A stretch of 64,000 bases of DNA. It comes from Planctomycetota bacterium. Its GTDB lineage: Bacteria; Planctomycetota; UBA1135; GCA-002686595. A program made the translations under genes and the position numbers. Every line of letters begins with the position of its first letter. Positions within the stretch are counted from its first letter, which is position 1. Of the stretch, positions 18,402-28,337 are shown in pieces. The notes under the pieces were generated by a model, which was not told the DNA's origin, made no database searches, and saw nothing but the letters and a program-made list of their open reading frames with translations. Where the stretch lies: NCBI GenBank assembly GCA_026692665.1, contig JAPLOF010000057.1:36045-100044 (forward strand). The letters are read 5' to 3'.

Positions 18402-19379
18402 TCAGCGCACTCCCTGGGCCCGGGTCGGCTCCGGCCCCAGCGCGACGCGCGCGCGGAAGTGATCGAGGGTGCGCCCGAGGCCGTCCTTCAGGGCCACCTT
18501 GGGTTCCCAGCCGAGGAGCCGGCGGGCTTTCGAGATGTCGGGCTGGCGCACCTTGGGATCGTCGACCGGGAGCGGGCGGAACTCGATCCCCGACTTGGAA
18601 CCGGTGGCCTCGATGACCGCCTGCGCGAACTGCAGGATCGTCATCTCGGTCGGATTGCCGATGTTCACGGGCAGGTGCTCCTTCGAGTTCAGCAGCCGCC
18701 AGATCCCTTCGACGAGGTCGTCCACGTAGCAGAACGAGCGCGTCTGGGATCCGTCTCCGAAGACGGTGAGAGCCTCGCCGCGGAGCGCCTGACTCATGAA
18801 GGCCGGCAGCGCGCGCCCGTCGCGCAAGCGCATCCGCGGACCGTACGTGTTGAAGATCCGGACGATGCGCGTGTCGAGGCCGTGGAACCGGTGGTAGGCC
18901 ATCGTCATCGCCTCGGCGAAGCGCTTGGCCTCGTCGTAGACGCCGCGCGGACCGACCGGGTTCACGTTGCCCCAATAGTCCTCGGACTGCGGGTGGACGA
19001 GCGGATCGCCGTAGCACTCGCTGGTGGAGGCGAGGAGGAAGCGCGCCTTCTTCGCGTGCGCGAGACCGAGCGCCTTGTGCGTGCCGAGCGAGCCGACCTT
19101 GAGGGTCTGGATCGGCAACTCGAGGTAGTCGATCGGCGAGGCCGGCGACGCGAAGTGCAGGACCGCGTCCACGGGCCCGGGCACGTGGATGTGCTCGGTC
19201 ACGTCGCGCTTCTCGAAGTGGAACGACGCGTCGCGGAACAGCTGCTCCACGTTGCGCATGTCGCCGGTGATGAGGTTGTCCATGCAGACGACCTCGAACC
19301 CCTCGGCCAGGAATCGCTCGCACAGGTGGCTGCCGAGGAAGCCGGCACCGCCGGTGATCAGGACGCGCGGACGTGCCAT
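18402..19379 (-). CDS. UDP-glucuronate decarboxylase (UDP-xylose synthase)
   Basis: A 325-residue extended SDR that matches bacterial [16 protein letters not shown] (residues 9-21), [41 protein letters not shown] with the catalytic Ser/Glu, and [12 protein letters not shown] with the YxxxK pair. It oxidises and decarboxylates UDP-glucuronate to UDP-xylose. The neighbours glmS and the UDP-glucuronate epimerase place it in nucleotide-sugar supply; it lies 16 bases after the envelope lipoprotein gene. Confidence 0.93.
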   Translation of the reverse strand: MARPRVLITGGAGFLGSHLCERFLAEGFEVVCMDNLITGDMRNVEQLFRDASFHFEKRDVTEHIHVPGPVDAVLHFASPASPIDYLELPIQTLKVGSLGTHKALGLAHAKKARFLLASTSECYGDPLVHPQSEDYWGNVNPVGPRGVYDEAKRFAEAMTMAYHRFHGLDTRIVRIFNTYGPRMRLRDGRALPAFMSQALRGEALTVFGDGSQTRSFCYVDDLVEGIWRLLNSKEHLPVNIGNPTEMTILQFAQAVIEATGSKSGIEFRPLPVDDPKVRQPDISKARRLLGWEPKVALKDGLGRTLDHFRARVALGPEPTRAQGVR

Positions 19380-19395
19380 GGATGCCTCTTCGGAC

Positions 19396-20280
19396 TCAAC
19401 GCGGCCCGAGCCCTCGGAAGTCGGCTTCTTCGCCCCGTTCGAGGCGCAGCCGCTGCCCCAAGCCCTGGATCTCGTGCTCGCCGACGGCCTGCACGCGGAC
19501 GCGCGCCGCGTCGGCGTCGGTCTCGACCGCGCCGCTCGACCGCACGGTGAACCCGGGGCCCGTCACGAGTTGTGCGCTCGTCGCGCTGCGCGTCGGACGG
19601 CCGCCGGCCGAGAGCAGCGGGAGGTCGACGGCCTGGCCCGGATCGAGCTCGATCACGTCCTCGCGGAACGCGATGCGGCTCGATGTCTTGGACTGGTTCT
19701 TCACGCGGACGATGTCGGCGCGCACGCGCTCGAGCACGATCGGCCCGGAGGAAGCCGAGAGCCGCGCGCCCCCCACGAGGTCGATCTGCTCCTCGCCGGC
19801 GAGGTCGATCCAGGCGCTCGCGACGTCCAGGAACGTGAAGAGGCTCTCGCCGCGCGACGGGGATCCGACGAGTCCGAACCCGCGGTCGGACATCAGGATC
19901 GAGGTGCCGTCGCTCCACAGGATCTCGACGCGGCCGCCGGGCGCGACGGACACCGAGGAGCCGGAGTGGACGCGCGTGTTCTTCTCGTAGAACGAGAGCG
20001 GAAAGCCCCCGGTCCGGCCCGCGGGCCGGACCTTGACCGGATCCGCGTGGCGGATGACGAGCACTTCCTCGGGCCCCTCGGGGTAGAGGAGCTGCGCGCC
20101 AGGCGGAAGCGGTTCCTCGGCCTCGGTCATGGGCCCAGGGTGCTGCTGGGTGCTCCAGAAGGGCCAGCGGCTGTAGGCCGTGCAGGAGGCGCAGCCGATC
20201 GCGAGCGCGAGCGGCGCCACGAGCGAGCCGAGGCCGGACAGGCGGCCAGCTCCGGCGGACTTCCGCGCCGCGCGGATCAT
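19396..20280 (-). CDS. Envelope lipoprotein with FecR-like beta domain
   Basis: A 294-residue protein with a basic N-terminus, a hydrophobic stretch and lipobox LAIGC near residue 30, so a likely lipoprotein (SPII). The mature part is mostly beta-strand with repeated V/I-rich hairpins ([36 protein letters not shown]) that weakly recall FecR or PEGA-type exported beta proteins; no enzyme motif is visible. The start ATG overlaps the accC stop as ATGA, so it is translated with the carboxylase genes. Its role is unknown; location between lipid and sugar-nucleotide genes suggests an envelope function. Confidence 0.7.
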   Translation of the reverse strand: MIRAARKSAGAGRLSGLGSLVAPLALAIGCASCTAYSRWPFWSTQQHPGPMTEAEEPLPPGAQLLYPEGPEEVLVIRHADPVKVRPAGRTGGFPLSFYEKNTRVHSGSSVSVAPGGRVEILWSDGTSILMSDRGFGLVGSPSRGESLFTFLDVASAWIDLAGEEQIDLVGGARLSASSGPIVLERVRADIVRVKNQSKTSSRIAFREDVIELDPGQAVDLPLLSAGGRPTRSATSAQLVTGPGFTVRSSGAVETDADAARVRVQAVGEHEIQGLGQRLRLERGEEADFRGLGPR

Positions 20281-21656
20281 CGCGCTTCCCCCCGCGCGAC
20301 CGGGATCGCGGGGTGATGGCCGTAGTAGCGCTCGACGAACCCGGTGTCGTGGTCGCCGGCGCGGAAATCGGGGTGCGAGAGCACGTTCCGCTGCAGCGGA
20401 ATGGTCGTCTTCGGCCCCTCGATCACGAACTCGTCGAGCGCGCGGAGCATCGTGCGGATGGCCAGGTCGCGTCGCGGCCGGTGGACGAGGAGCTTCCCGA
20501 TCATCGAATCGTAGTTCGGCGGGATCCGGTAGCCGCTGTAGCAGTGGCTGTCGAGGCGCACGCCGGGGCCGCCAGGGGGCACGAAGAGGTCGATCTTTCC
20601 AGGCGAGGGCTGGAAGTCCTTGTCCGGGTCCTCGGCGTTGATGCGGCACTCGATCGCGTGGCCGCGGAACTGGATGTCCTTCTGCTCGAACGCGAGCTTC
20701 TCGCCGGAGGCCACCAGGAGCTGCTGCTGGATCAGGTCGATCCCGGTGACGAGCTCCGTGACGGGGTGCTCGACCTGGATGCGGGCGTTGACCTCGATGA
20801 AGTAGTAGTTGCCGTCGCGTCCGAGCAGGAACTCGACCGTGCCGGCGTTCGTGTAGTTGGCCTGTCGGGCGACCTTGACCGCGGACTCGCAGATCCGGGC
20901 GCGCATCTCGGGCGTCAACGAGGGCGAAGGCGATTCCTCGATGAGCTTCTGGTGGCGCCGCTGGATGGAACAGTCGCGTTCGCCGAGGTGCACGATGTTG
21001 CCGTGCTTGTCGGCCAGGATCTGCACCTCGATGTGCCGCGGGTTCTCGACGAACTTCTCGAGGTAGACCGTGCCGTCGCCGAACGCCGCCTGCGCCTCGC
21101 TGCGCGCGGCATGGAAGCCCGTGACGAGACTCGGCTCGTTGCGCGCGATGCGCATGCCGCGACCGCCGCCGCCCGCGGCCGCCTTGATCATGATCGGATA
21201 GCCGAGCTTCTGAGCCACGAGCGTGGCCTTGGCCTCGTCCTCGACCGGGCCGTCCGATCCAGGCACGATCGGCACGCCCGCGGCGCGCGCCAACTCGCGC
21301 GCTGCGACCTTGTCGCCGAGCTTCGCGATGGTCTCCGGCTCGGGACCGATGAACGAGATCTTGCAGGAGCGGCACACCTCGGCGAAGTGCTCGTTCTCCG
21401 AGAGGAATCCGTACCCCGGGTGGATGGCGTCGGCGTCGGCGACCTCGGCCGCCGCGATGATCGCCGGGATGGACAGGTAGCTCTTGGCGCTCGGGCCCGG
21501 ACCGATGCAGATGGTCTCGTCGGCCTGGCGCAGGTAGACGGCGTCGGCGTCGGCGGTGGAGTACACCGCGACGGTCTCGACGCCCAGCTCGCGGCAGGCG
21601 CGGATGATGCGCTGCGCGATCTCGCCGCGGTTCGCGATCAGGACGCGGCGGAACAT
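20277..21656 (-). CDS. accC: Acetyl-CoA carboxylase, biotin carboxylase subunit
   Basis: A 459-residue biotin carboxylase, which carboxylates BCCP-bound biotin using ATP and bicarbonate in the first committed step of fatty acid synthesis. It starts [17 protein letters not shown]; the ATP-grasp glycine-rich loop is [24 protein letters not shown] and [16 protein letters not shown] are family signatures, and [14 protein letters not shown] contains the catalytic Glu/Asn/Arg cluster. Length matches E. coli AccC plus about ten residues. Start overlaps the accB stop by one base (TGATG). Confidence 0.97.
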   Translation of the reverse strand: MFRRVLIANRGEIAQRIIRACRELGVETVAVYSTADADAVYLRQADETICIGPGPSAKSYLSIPAIIAAAEVADADAIHPGYGFLSENEHFAEVCRSCKISFIGPEPETIAKLGDKVAARELARAAGVPIVPGSDGPVEDEAKATLVAQKLGYPIMIKAAAGGGGRGMRIARNEPSLVTGFHAARSEAQAAFGDGTVYLEKFVENPRHIEVQILADKHGNIVHLGERDCSIQRRHQKLIEESPSPSLTPEMRARICESAVKVARQANYTNAGTVEFLLGRDGNYYFIEVNARIQVEHPVTELVTGIDLIQQQLLVASGEKLAFEQKDIQFRGHAIECRINAEDPDKDFQPSPGKIDLFVPPGGPGVRLDSHCYSGYRIPPNYDSMIGKLLVHRPRRDLAIRTMLRALDEFVIEGPKTTIPLQRNVLSHPDFRAGDHDTGFVERYYGHHPAIPVARGEAR

Positions 21657-22147
21657 CAGGGCTTGATGAGGAAGAGGGGCTGACCGAACTCGACCGGCTC
21701 GCCGTTCTCGACGAGGACGGCGACGACCTCGCCCGAGGTCTCGGCCTTGATCTCGTTCATGACCTTCATCGCCTCGATGATGCAGACCGTCGTTTCCGGT
21801 CCGACGCGCGTGCCCACGCTGGCGAAGGGCTCGGCGTCCGGGCCGCCGGCGCGGTAGAAGGTCCCGACCATCGGACTCTGGAAGGGAGTGCCCTGCTGGG
21901 CAGGCTTCGCGGGTTCCGCTGCGACCGGGGCCGGGGCGGAACCCGGCGCGGGGGCGTAGCCGCCGTGGACCGGCGCGGGGCCGCCGCCGCCCTGGAGGAC
22001 GTGGACGACGGGCGCCGAGGAGGTGCCCGGCGCGCCTTCGCGCACGACACGCACCTTGAGCCCCGTGGCGGGGTCCTCGACGTCGAGTTCGGCGACGCCG
22101 GCGCGCTTCATCATCGCGATCAGGCGTTGGATCAGCTTCAGGTCCAT
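21656..22147 (-). CDS. accB: Acetyl-CoA carboxylase, biotin carboxyl carrier protein
   Basis: A 163-residue BCCP. An N-terminal helix ([25 protein letters not shown]) is followed by a Pro/Ala-rich linker (about residues 50-85) and a biotinyl domain with the biotinylated Lys in EAMKVMNEI. The [17 protein letters not shown] thumb is typical of fatty-acid-synthesis BCCPs. It is the first gene of a run accB-accC-lipoprotein-UXS-glmS-epimerase after a 108-base gap downstream of asd. Confidence 0.97.
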   Translation of the reverse strand: MDLKLIQRLIAMMKRAGVAELDVEDPATGLKVRVVREGAPGTSSAPVVHVLQGGGGPAPVHGGYAPAPGSAPAPVAAEPAKPAQQGTPFQSPMVGTFYRAGGPDAEPFASVGTRVGPETTVCIIEAMKVMNEIKAETSGEVVAVLVENGEPVEFGQPLFLIKP

Positions 22148-22255
22148 GGCGGCAGGGGGGCGGCGGGAGTCGGGATCGCGGCGCGCGGGTCGGAGTGGAA
22201 CGGTCCTCCTGCGAGCCGGCCGGAGGATACCGATCGGCGGGAGGAGAATCGCGGG

Positions 22256-23290
22256 TCAGCGCGCCGCGAAGAGCGCCGCGGCCACCTGGACGGCATTCAG
22301 GGCGGCGCCCTTGCGCAGTTGGTCCCCCACCGCGAAGAAGGCCAGCGAGGTGGGGCCCCGCGCTCCGGCCCGGACGCGTCCGACGAAGACCTCGTCGCGT
22401 CCGGCCGACTCGCGCGGGCGCGGCCCGTGCGGGTCGGCGACCCAGGCGATGCCGGGAGCCGCGCGCAGCGCCGCGACGAGCGCCTCGGGGGCGAGCGGCG
22501 TCCGGGTGCGGAGGTGGACGGCGACGGAATGGCAGCGCTCGACGGGCACGCGCACCGTGGTCGATTCGACGAGCAGCCCGGAGAGCCCCAGGATCTTGCG
22601 CGTCTCGAAGGCGATCTTGCGCTCCTCGCCGCTCGTTCCGTCCTCGCCCACGGTCGAGATCGCGGGGATGACGTTCAGGGCGATCGGCGCCGGGAAGGGC
22701 GTCGGCCGGCCGTGGCCGCGCGGGAGTCCGAGGGACTCGCGCAGTTCGCCGTGAAGGGTCTCGAGCCCGGCGGCCCCGGCGCCGGACGCGGCCTGGTAGC
22801 TCGCGATCACGACCTCCTCGAGACCGGCCAGGCGTTCGACGACCGCGAGCGGCAGACACGCGATGGCCGTCGTGCAGTTCGGGTTGGCCACGAGGCGCGG
22901 ATCGCCAGCCAGCACTCGTCCGTTGATCTCGGGGACGACCAGCGGCACGGCCGGATCCTCGCGGAACGCGCTCGAGAGGTCGACCACCCGGGCACCGAGT
23001 TCGGCGAGGCGCGGCGCCAGCGCCTGCGAGACCTCCGTCGGCGTGCACAGGAAGACGACGTCGTAGGCCGCCAGCGAGCGCGGATCCGACGGCATCTGCG
23101 CGACCGGCAACCGTCGCCCGTGCACGTTCAACGCGCCGTCCGTCCGCGCATAGCACGCGATGCGCTCGGGCGGATGCCCGGCGTCGAGCAGGATCGCCGC
23201 CAGTTCCACGCCCGTGACGCCCGTCGCCCCCACGATCGCGGTGCTGCGTGCGTGATGCCGCGCGCCCCACGTCCAGTCCTCGACCTTCAT
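22256..23290 (-). CDS. asd: Aspartate-semialdehyde dehydrogenase
   Basis: A 344-residue NADPH-dependent dehydrogenase of the lysine/threonine/methionine and diaminopimelate branch. Cofactor motif [11 protein letters not shown] is near residue 20, the catalytic Cys is in [18 protein letters not shown] is the family signature and [15 protein letters not shown] carries substrate-binding residues. The ATG at 23290 overlaps the moaC stop (ATGA), giving tight coupling of two unrelated pathways. The N-terminal arm ([16 protein letters not shown]) is slightly longer than in E. coli Asd. Confidence 0.93.
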   Translation of the reverse strand: MKVEDWTWGARHHARSTAIVGATGVTGVELAAILLDAGHPPERIACYARTDGALNVHGRRLPVAQMPSDPRSLAAYDVVFLCTPTEVSQALAPRLAELGARVVDLSSAFREDPAVPLVVPEINGRVLAGDPRLVANPNCTTAIACLPLAVVERLAGLEEVVIASYQAASGAGAAGLETLHGELRESLGLPRGHGRPTPFPAPIALNVIPAISTVGEDGTSGEERKIAFETRKILGLSGLLVESTTVRVPVERCHSVAVHLRTRTPLAPEALVAALRAAPGIAWVADPHGPRPRESAGRDEVFVGRVRAGARGPTSLAFFAVGDQLRKGAALNAVQVAAALFAAR

Positions 23291-23865
23291 CGCTGGCTGT
23301 CCTCCGCGCGCCACGTCCCGGAGCGCCCACCGGTCTTCTCGAGCAGCTCGATGCGCTCGATCCGGATGCCGTGATCGACCGCCTTGGACATGTCGTACAC
23401 GGTGAGCGCCGCGACGCTGGCGCCCACGAGCGCCTCCATCTCGACGCCGGTGCGGCCCGTGCAGCTCGCGCGCACGCGGATCTCGAGCTCGTCCGCGCCG
23501 CGCGTCGCGAACGCGACGGTCACGGCGTCGAGCGGAATGGAATGGCACAGCGGCACGAGTTGGTCGGTGCGTTTCGCGGCGAGCACCGCCGCGGTGCGCG
23601 CGACCTCGAGAACGGGTCCCTTGGGCCCCAGCCCCGCCAGGACGACGCGCCGCGCGCCGCGCGGGAAGACGACGATCGCCCGCGCCTCCGCCTCGCGCCG
23701 GGTCGCGGCCTTGGCGCCGACGTCGACCATGCGCGACTCGGGGCCGTGCGGTCCCGGGGCGACGTGGGACGGACGGCGCGAGGTTGCTCCGGATGCGCGG
23801 GCCCGGCCCGCGCCGCTCCCCACCGAGACCCTCCGCACCGGTTCCCGCTTGCGCCGCGTCGCCAT
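23287..23865 (-). CDS. moaC: Cyclic pyranopterin monophosphate synthase
   Basis: A 192-residue protein whose residues about 43-190 match MoaC, the second step of molybdenum-cofactor synthesis: [62 protein letters not shown] and [10 protein letters not shown] with the catalytic Lys residues. An Arg/Ser/Gly-rich extension of about 40 residues precedes the domain if ATG 23865 is used; an internal start closer to the domain is possible. No other moa/moe gene is nearby. Confidence 0.9.
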   Translation of the reverse strand: MATRRKREPVRRVSVGSGAGRARASGATSRRPSHVAPGPHGPESRMVDVGAKAATRREAEARAIVVFPRGARRVVLAGLGPKGPVLEVARTAAVLAAKRTDQLVPLCHSIPLDAVTVAFATRGADELEIRVRASCTGRTGVEMEALVGASVAALTVYDMSKAVDHGIRIERIELLEKTGGRSGTWRAEDSQR

Positions 23866-24095
23866 CCGGGCAGGGTAGCGGTTCGAAAGACCCGAGGTGA
23901 AGCGCGGATCCGCGCACATGCGCCCTTGGAAGGCCCGGCAGGGCGCACGACGATCTCGGGGAGCGGGTTTCGCGCGGCGGGTTTCTTTTGCGTTCATGCC
24001 CCCGCAGCCCGCGCTCCGAATCGTAGAGTGCCCGTCCGTGCCGACCGGGAGGTGGAAACGCCTTCCCAGACAAGACCCGCCGCGAAGCGCCCAAC

Positions 24096-26585
24096 ATGCT
24101 GATCCCGATCGCCCTGGCGTTGCCCCTCGTGTTCGCCCCCGCGTCCCCCCAGACCGACCTCGACGGCCTGGTGCGCGATCAGGCGGCGGCCGCCGCCGCG
24201 GCCGAGTCGATCGACGAGGTCTGGGGAGCGCTCGACGCGCTCTCCGCGGCCGCCGGCGACGACCGGCGCGCCCTGGATCAGGCGATCGACCGGCAACTCG
24301 CGGCCAGCGTCGGGCTTTCCCCGCGCGGGCAGCTCCTCCTGGTGGCGGCGCGCCTGCGCGGCGACGAGCCGGACGTCGGCGCGCTCGAGAAGCGCCTCCA
24401 GGCCCTGCTCGACGATCCGTCGGCCGAGATCGTGCGGTCCGCCGCCGGCCTCCTCGCCGATCCGGCGTTCCGCGCGCTGAAGGACACCGAGCTCGAGGCG
24501 GCTTGCGCCGCCCTGGCGAAGGTCGCGAAGAACGGCGACCGCGAACCCGAGGTGCGCATCGAGAGCGCGGTCGCGCTGCACACCTTGGGCCGGGCGGCGT
24601 CGCAGCGCGAGGCGCGCACCGAGCTCGTCGCGTTCCTCTCGTCGTCGGACGCGCGGCTGCGCGGGCTGGGCGCGATCGCCCTGGCGCGCGTCGGCGACAT
24701 CGAGACCGGCCGAGCGGAACTCGAACGCCTCTCCTCGACGCCGGGGACCGAAGGCCGCCTCGCGCAGTCGTACCTGAAGCAGGAGGAGCTGCGCCGCTTC
24801 TACGACCGCCGCCAGAAGAACCTGCTCGACTACGCCAAGGAGAAGTCCGAGGGCGCCGAGCTCAAGGGCAGCCACGAGTCGCGCCTGCTCGAGCAGACGA
24901 TGCGCCTGATCGAGACCTCGTCCCTCGAGGGCGAGAAGCAGACGCGCGAGAAGCTCGTCGACGCCGCGCTCGACGGCATGCTGCGCAGCCTCGACGAGCA
25001 CTCGAGCTTCCTGACGTCGAAGTCGTTCCAGGACAACTTCGCCGAGGACCTGCTCGACCCCGAGTACGGCGGCATCGGCGCCTACGTCGGCGAGGACCCG
25101 GAAGACGGGCTCTTCACCATCCGCCAGCCGATCTACTCGGGCCCGGCCTACAAGAAGGGTCTGCACTCCGAGGACAAGGTCGTCCGCATCGACGACTGGC
25201 CGACCTACACGGCGCAAGGCTCGAAGCCGCTCGACGACATCATCAAGCGCCTGAAGGGCAAGCCCGGCACCACCGTGAAGCTCTACATCTGGCGCCGCGG
25301 CATGGACTCGGGGCTGATCGACCGTCCGACCGAGGACATGGCGGTCGAGATCACGCGCGAGAAGGTCACCATCCCGCCGATGAAGACCGACCTCCTGCCG
25401 GGCGACGTCGGGCTCGTGCAACTCGACACGTTCAGCCAGGTCGCGGCCGAGGAGGTCGGCAAGGCGATCCAGGACATGAAGGCGCGCGGGATGAAGGCCT
25501 TCATCCTCGACCTGCGCCAGAACACGGGCGGCCTCCTCACGCAGGCGCGCGACGTCTCGAACCTCTTCCTGCCCAAGAAGAAGCTCGTCGTCTCGACCGA
25601 GAGCCGCGCCGGCGAGCCGCGCAAGCTCTTCACCACGAACGACCCGCTGATCCCCGAGGACATGCCCGTCGTCGTGCTGATCAGCCGATTCAGCGCCTCG
25701 GCCTCCGAGATCGTGGCCGGCGCCCTGCAGGACCACCAGCGCGCCGTGATCGTCGGCCAGCGCTCGTACGGCAAGGGCTCGGTGCAGGAACTGCTGCCGA
25801 TCCCGGGCGAACGCGACGACGAATTCGAGGACGACAACAACAACGGTCGCCACGACTCGTGGGAGAAGCTCACGAAGGACTACAACGGCAACGGCGAGTT
25901 CGACTTCGCGCCCCGCGCGCGCCTGACGGTCGCGCGCTACCGCCTGCCCTCGGGCCGCTCGATCCACCGCGAACGCGGCGAGGACGGGCGCATCCTGTCG
26001 GAAGGCGGCGTCGAGCCGCAGGTGAAGGCCGATCCGCAGCGCCTCGAGCCGGCCGTGATCACGGAGATGCGGCGCGTGCTGGGCACGAAGAAGATCCGCG
26101 ACTGGCTCGACAAGGCCTGGGCCAAGGACAGCGCGGAGCTGACGCGCCTCGCGGTGTGCGACTTCGACGATCCCGCGCGCTATCCGGGCTTCGACGCGCT
26201 CTACAGCTCGCTCGAGACGACGCTCACGCCGCAGGACGTGCGCGAGCTCGTGCGCCGCGAGGTGCGCGGCCGCGCGCAGGACGTGCGCAGCGCGGCCTTC
26301 CCGGACGGCGACTTCCAGGACGACCCGATGCTCCAGGCGGCGATCGAGACCGCGCTGGAGAAGATGAAGTTGACGCCGAAGGACGTGCCGGAGTACGCGG
26401 CGACGTTCAAGGAGCGCGCGAAGCCCGAGGAGCGTCCGCTGCTGGCGGCGAACCTGACCGACACGCAGCGCACGGATCTGCGGCATGCGCTGACGCTGCT
26501 GGGTGAGGCGCAGAGCGGGTCGAACCTGTCGGCGGACCGGCTGGCGGAGATCGAGCGGGCGCTCAAGGCTGTGCTGGACAAGTGA
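24096..26585 (+). CDS. Secreted C-terminal processing protease, S41 family, with HEAT-like N-domain
   Basis: An 829-residue exported protein. The signal peptide covers residues 1-19 (cleavage after APAS). Residues about 30-240 are alpha-helical HEAT/Armadillo-like repeats, a PDZ domain lies around 320-400 (YGGIGAYVGEDPEDGLFTI), and the S41 catalytic domain is about 410-660 with the Ser/Lys dyad: Ser537 in SASASEIVAGAL and Lys560 in SYGKGSVQ. A 30-35 residue acidic insert at about 571-605 after the Lys motif contains two DxNxNGxxD-like loops (DDNNNGRHD, DYNGNGEFD) resembling calcium loops. A helical tail fills 660-829. It probably trims or degrades envelope proteins. Single gene with its own upstream region. 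Confidence 0.92.
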   Translation: MLIPIALALPLVFAPASPQTDLDGLVRDQAAAAAAAESIDEVWGALDALSAAAGDDRRALDQAIDRQLAASVGLSPRGQLLLVAARLRGDEPDVGALEKRLQALLDDPSAEIVRSAAGLLADPAFRALKDTELEAACAALAKVAKNGDREPEVRIESAVALHTLGRAASQREARTELVAFLSSSDARLRGLGAIALARVGDIETGRAELERLSSTPGTEGRLAQSYLKQEELRRFYDRRQKNLLDYAKEKSEGAELKGSHESRLLEQTMRLIETSSLEGEKQTREKLVDAALDGMLRSLDEHSSFLTSKSFQDNFAEDLLDPEYGGIGAYVGEDPEDGLFTIRQPIYSGPAYKKGLHSEDKVVRIDDWPTYTAQGSKPLDDIIKRLKGKPGTTVKLYIWRRGMDSGLIDRPTEDMAVEITREKVTIPPMKTDLLPGDVGLVQLDTFSQVAAEEVGKAIQDMKARGMKAFILDLRQNTGGLLTQARDVSNLFLPKKKLVVSTESRAGEPRKLFTTNDPLIPEDMPVVVLISRFSASASEIVAGALQDHQRAVIVGQRSYGKGSVQELLPIPGERDDEFEDDNNNGRHDSWEKLTKDYNGNGEFDFAPRARLTVARYRLPSGRSIHRERGEDGRILSEGGVEPQVKADPQRLEPAVITEMRRVLGTKKIRDWLDKAWAKDSAELTRLAVCDFDDPARYPGFDALYSSLETTLTPQDVRELVRREVRGRAQDVRSAAFPDGDFQDDPMLQAAIETALEKMKLTPKDVPEYAATFKERAKPEERPLLAANLTDTQRTDLRHALTLLGEAQSGSNLSADRLAEIERALKAVLDK

Positions 26586-26728
26586 GCACGTGAGCACGTG
26601 AGCAGCGCTTGCGCTGCGAACCACGGGTAACGAGAGGACAGCCCGAGATCCCAGCTGGGAACCGCGGGCTGTCCTCTCGTTGCTACTGGTTCGCAGCGCA
26701 AGCGCTGCTCACGTGCTCACGTACTCAC
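26582..26728. repeat. Long inverted repeat between convergent genes (64-base arms)
   Basis: Arms 26582-26645 and 26665-26728 are inverted copies of each other, differing only at one position near the tips and in a short patch in the middle. The 19-base loop itself contains the 12-base palindrome TCCCAGCTGGGA (26649-26660). Each arm begins GTGA, and the stop codons of both convergent genes (26583-26585 plus, 26725-26727 minus) sit at matching places in the two arms. It could act as a bidirectional terminator, but there is no T-run; a REP/MITE-like element is the alternative. The arms also hold tandem TGAGCACG units. Confidence 0.9.
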
Positions 26729-27924
26729 ACCTTCGGCCTGTCCGGCCTTCCATCCTGGTCGGCGAGCTGCGCCAGCACCGGCAGGACGAACTCGCGCGCC
26801 AAGATGACGATCGTCGCCGTCAACGGCAGCGCGATGAGCAGCCCGAACATCCCCATCGAGGCCGCGCCGGCCATCAACGAGAACAGCACCACGATGGGGT
26901 GCAGCCCCAGGCTGTTCCCGAGGATCTTCGGCAGCAGCACGTAGTTCTCGAGCGCCTCGCCCGCCATGAACACGATCCCGACGCGCACGAGGCTCGACAC
27001 GACGCTGTGCTCGATCATCGACACCGCCAGGGCCAGCGCGAACCCGACGACCGACCCGACGAACGGGATCAGCGTCAGGAATCCCGTGCCCATCCCGATC
27101 AACAGGGCGTAGTCGACCTGCGCCGCGAAGAGCCCGACGGTGAGGAAGATCCCCTTCACGAAGCACACGAGCAGCCGGCCGCGGAAGAAGTTCGCCAGCA
27201 CCTCGCCGATCTGTCCGCCGATCCGCGTCAGCCGCTCGCGGTCGCGGTTCGGCATGTAGCGCTGCACGAAGCGGTGGATGCGCTCGAGCTCGAACAGCAG
27301 GAAGTACGTGTAGATCGGCAGCAGGACGACCAGTCCCAGGAACGCGAACACCGAACCGAAGACGTTCTTCACCACGAGCAGCGATCCGCCGACCGCGCGC
27401 CAGCCGAGGCTCGTCGCCTGCGACTGCTGTTCTTCCGTGAGCCACGAGGCCCACCACTCGCGCACCAGGCCCATCACGCGATCGACGGTCAGGTCGTTGG
27501 CCGCGCCCGGTTCGAGCGGCTGCGCGCCGGGCTGTCCGTTCTGCGCGCCGGGCAGGAACTGCAGCAGCCAGTCGATCTCCTGCCGGTGATCGTGCAGCGC
27601 CTGCTCGAGGCGCACGCGCACCTTCGCGCCGAGCCCGTCGTCGCTGACGAGTTCGAGCGCGAGGCCGTGCCCCTGCCACCACACGACGAGCGCGAGCAGC
27701 GTGAACGCGACGGCCGCGCCGAAGAAGATGACGTTCACCGCGCGCGACCGCTTCCATCCGCGCTTCTCGAGCGACAGGACGAGCGGGTGCAGCACGAAGG
27801 CCAGCAGGTATCCGAGGATCAGCGGGTTCAGGACCGCGCGCACGGACCACAGGAACCAACCCACCAGGACGACGAGCACCGCCAGCGCGGCATTGCGCGC
27901 TGCGGGCGACAAGCGGTCGATCAT
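26725..27924 (-). CDS. AI-2E family transporter (PerM-like permease)
   Basis: A 399-residue inner-membrane protein with about eight hydrophobic segments. It has the AI-2E/PerM layout: paired N-terminal helices (residues 14-50), a third helix near 65-85, a large soluble region (85-195), and a C-terminal block with GRLLVCFVKGIFLTVGL, LIPFVGSVVGFALAL, ENYVLLPKILGNSLGLHPIVVLFSLMAG. The family includes peptide/ion exporters and proposed autoinducer-2 exporters; substrate cannot be told from sequence. ATG start overlaps the stop of the Minf_1886-type gene. Its stop codon lies inside the long inverted repeat. Confidence 0.9.
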   Translation of the reverse strand: MIDRLSPAARNAALAVLVVLVGWFLWSVRAVLNPLILGYLLAFVLHPLVLSLEKRGWKRSRAVNVIFFGAAVAFTLLALVVWWQGHGLALELVSDDGLGAKVRVRLEQALHDHRQEIDWLLQFLPGAQNGQPGAQPLEPGAANDLTVDRVMGLVREWWASWLTEEQQSQATSLGWRAVGGSLLVVKNVFGSVFAFLGLVVLLPIYTYFLLFELERIHRFVQRYMPNRDRERLTRIGGQIGEVLANFFRGRLLVCFVKGIFLTVGLFAAQVDYALLIGMGTGFLTLIPFVGSVVGFALALAVSMIEHSVVSSLVRVGIVFMAGEALENYVLLPKILGNSLGLHPIVVLFSLMAGAASMGMFGLLIALPLTATIVILAREFVLPVLAQLADQDGRPDRPKV

Positions 27925-28337
27925 CGCTCGCCCTCGGCGCCCGCGGGCCCGAACAGGTCGGGCGCGAGGACCGGCCGGTAGCCGCCCTGGAACGCCGCGT
28001 CGAAGTCGAAGCCGTCGCGGAAGTCCTCCAGCGAATCGGTCTCCTGTCGGTTCAACAGTCCTTCCTCGACGAGCAGGAACACGATGCGGCCCCAGTCGAG
28101 CGTCTCGCGGACGCCCCAGGCTCGCCACACGTGCCCGGCCAGCGGGCCGAAGACCTCGAGCGCGTGCGCGCGCATCCCGGCCAGGAGCTCTTGTCCGGTC
28201 ACGTGCCGCTCGGGTCCCTCGGCCGCCTCCCGGCCCGCCAGCTTCACGGCCTCGTCGAGGGACTCGTAGAGGAACTGGAACGCCTCGGGGGCGTAGCGCC
28301 CGTCCTTGAGGGCCAGCTTGCGGAGGGGATCGCTCAC
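27921..28337 (-). CDS. Minf_1886 family protein (Planctomycete/Verrucomicrobium conserved)
   Basis: A 138-residue protein beginning VSDPLRKLALKDGRYAPEAFQFLYESLDEAV. The pattern of R/DxRY..EAF.FL...L, HVTGQELLAGMRAHALEVFGPLA and VRETLDWGRIVFLLVEEGLL matches the Minf_1886 family, whose function is not known and whose known spread is mainly Planctomycetes and Verrucomicrobia. GTG start at 28337 overlaps the holB stop (GTGA). Its co-transcription with replication genes (holB, tmk) is the only functional hint. Confidence 0.85.
   Translation of the reverse strand: MSDPLRKLALKDGRYAPEAFQFLYESLDEAVKLAGREAAEGPERHVTGQELLAGMRAHALEVFGPLAGHVWRAWGVRETLDWGRIVFLLVEEGLLNRQETDSLEDFRDGFDFDAAFQGGYRPVLAPDLFGPAGAEGER

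Noticed and set aside
24000-24095. Promoter for the S41 protease gene
   Set aside because: A TAGAGT-like -10 near 24024 exists but no -35 at acceptable spacing was found.
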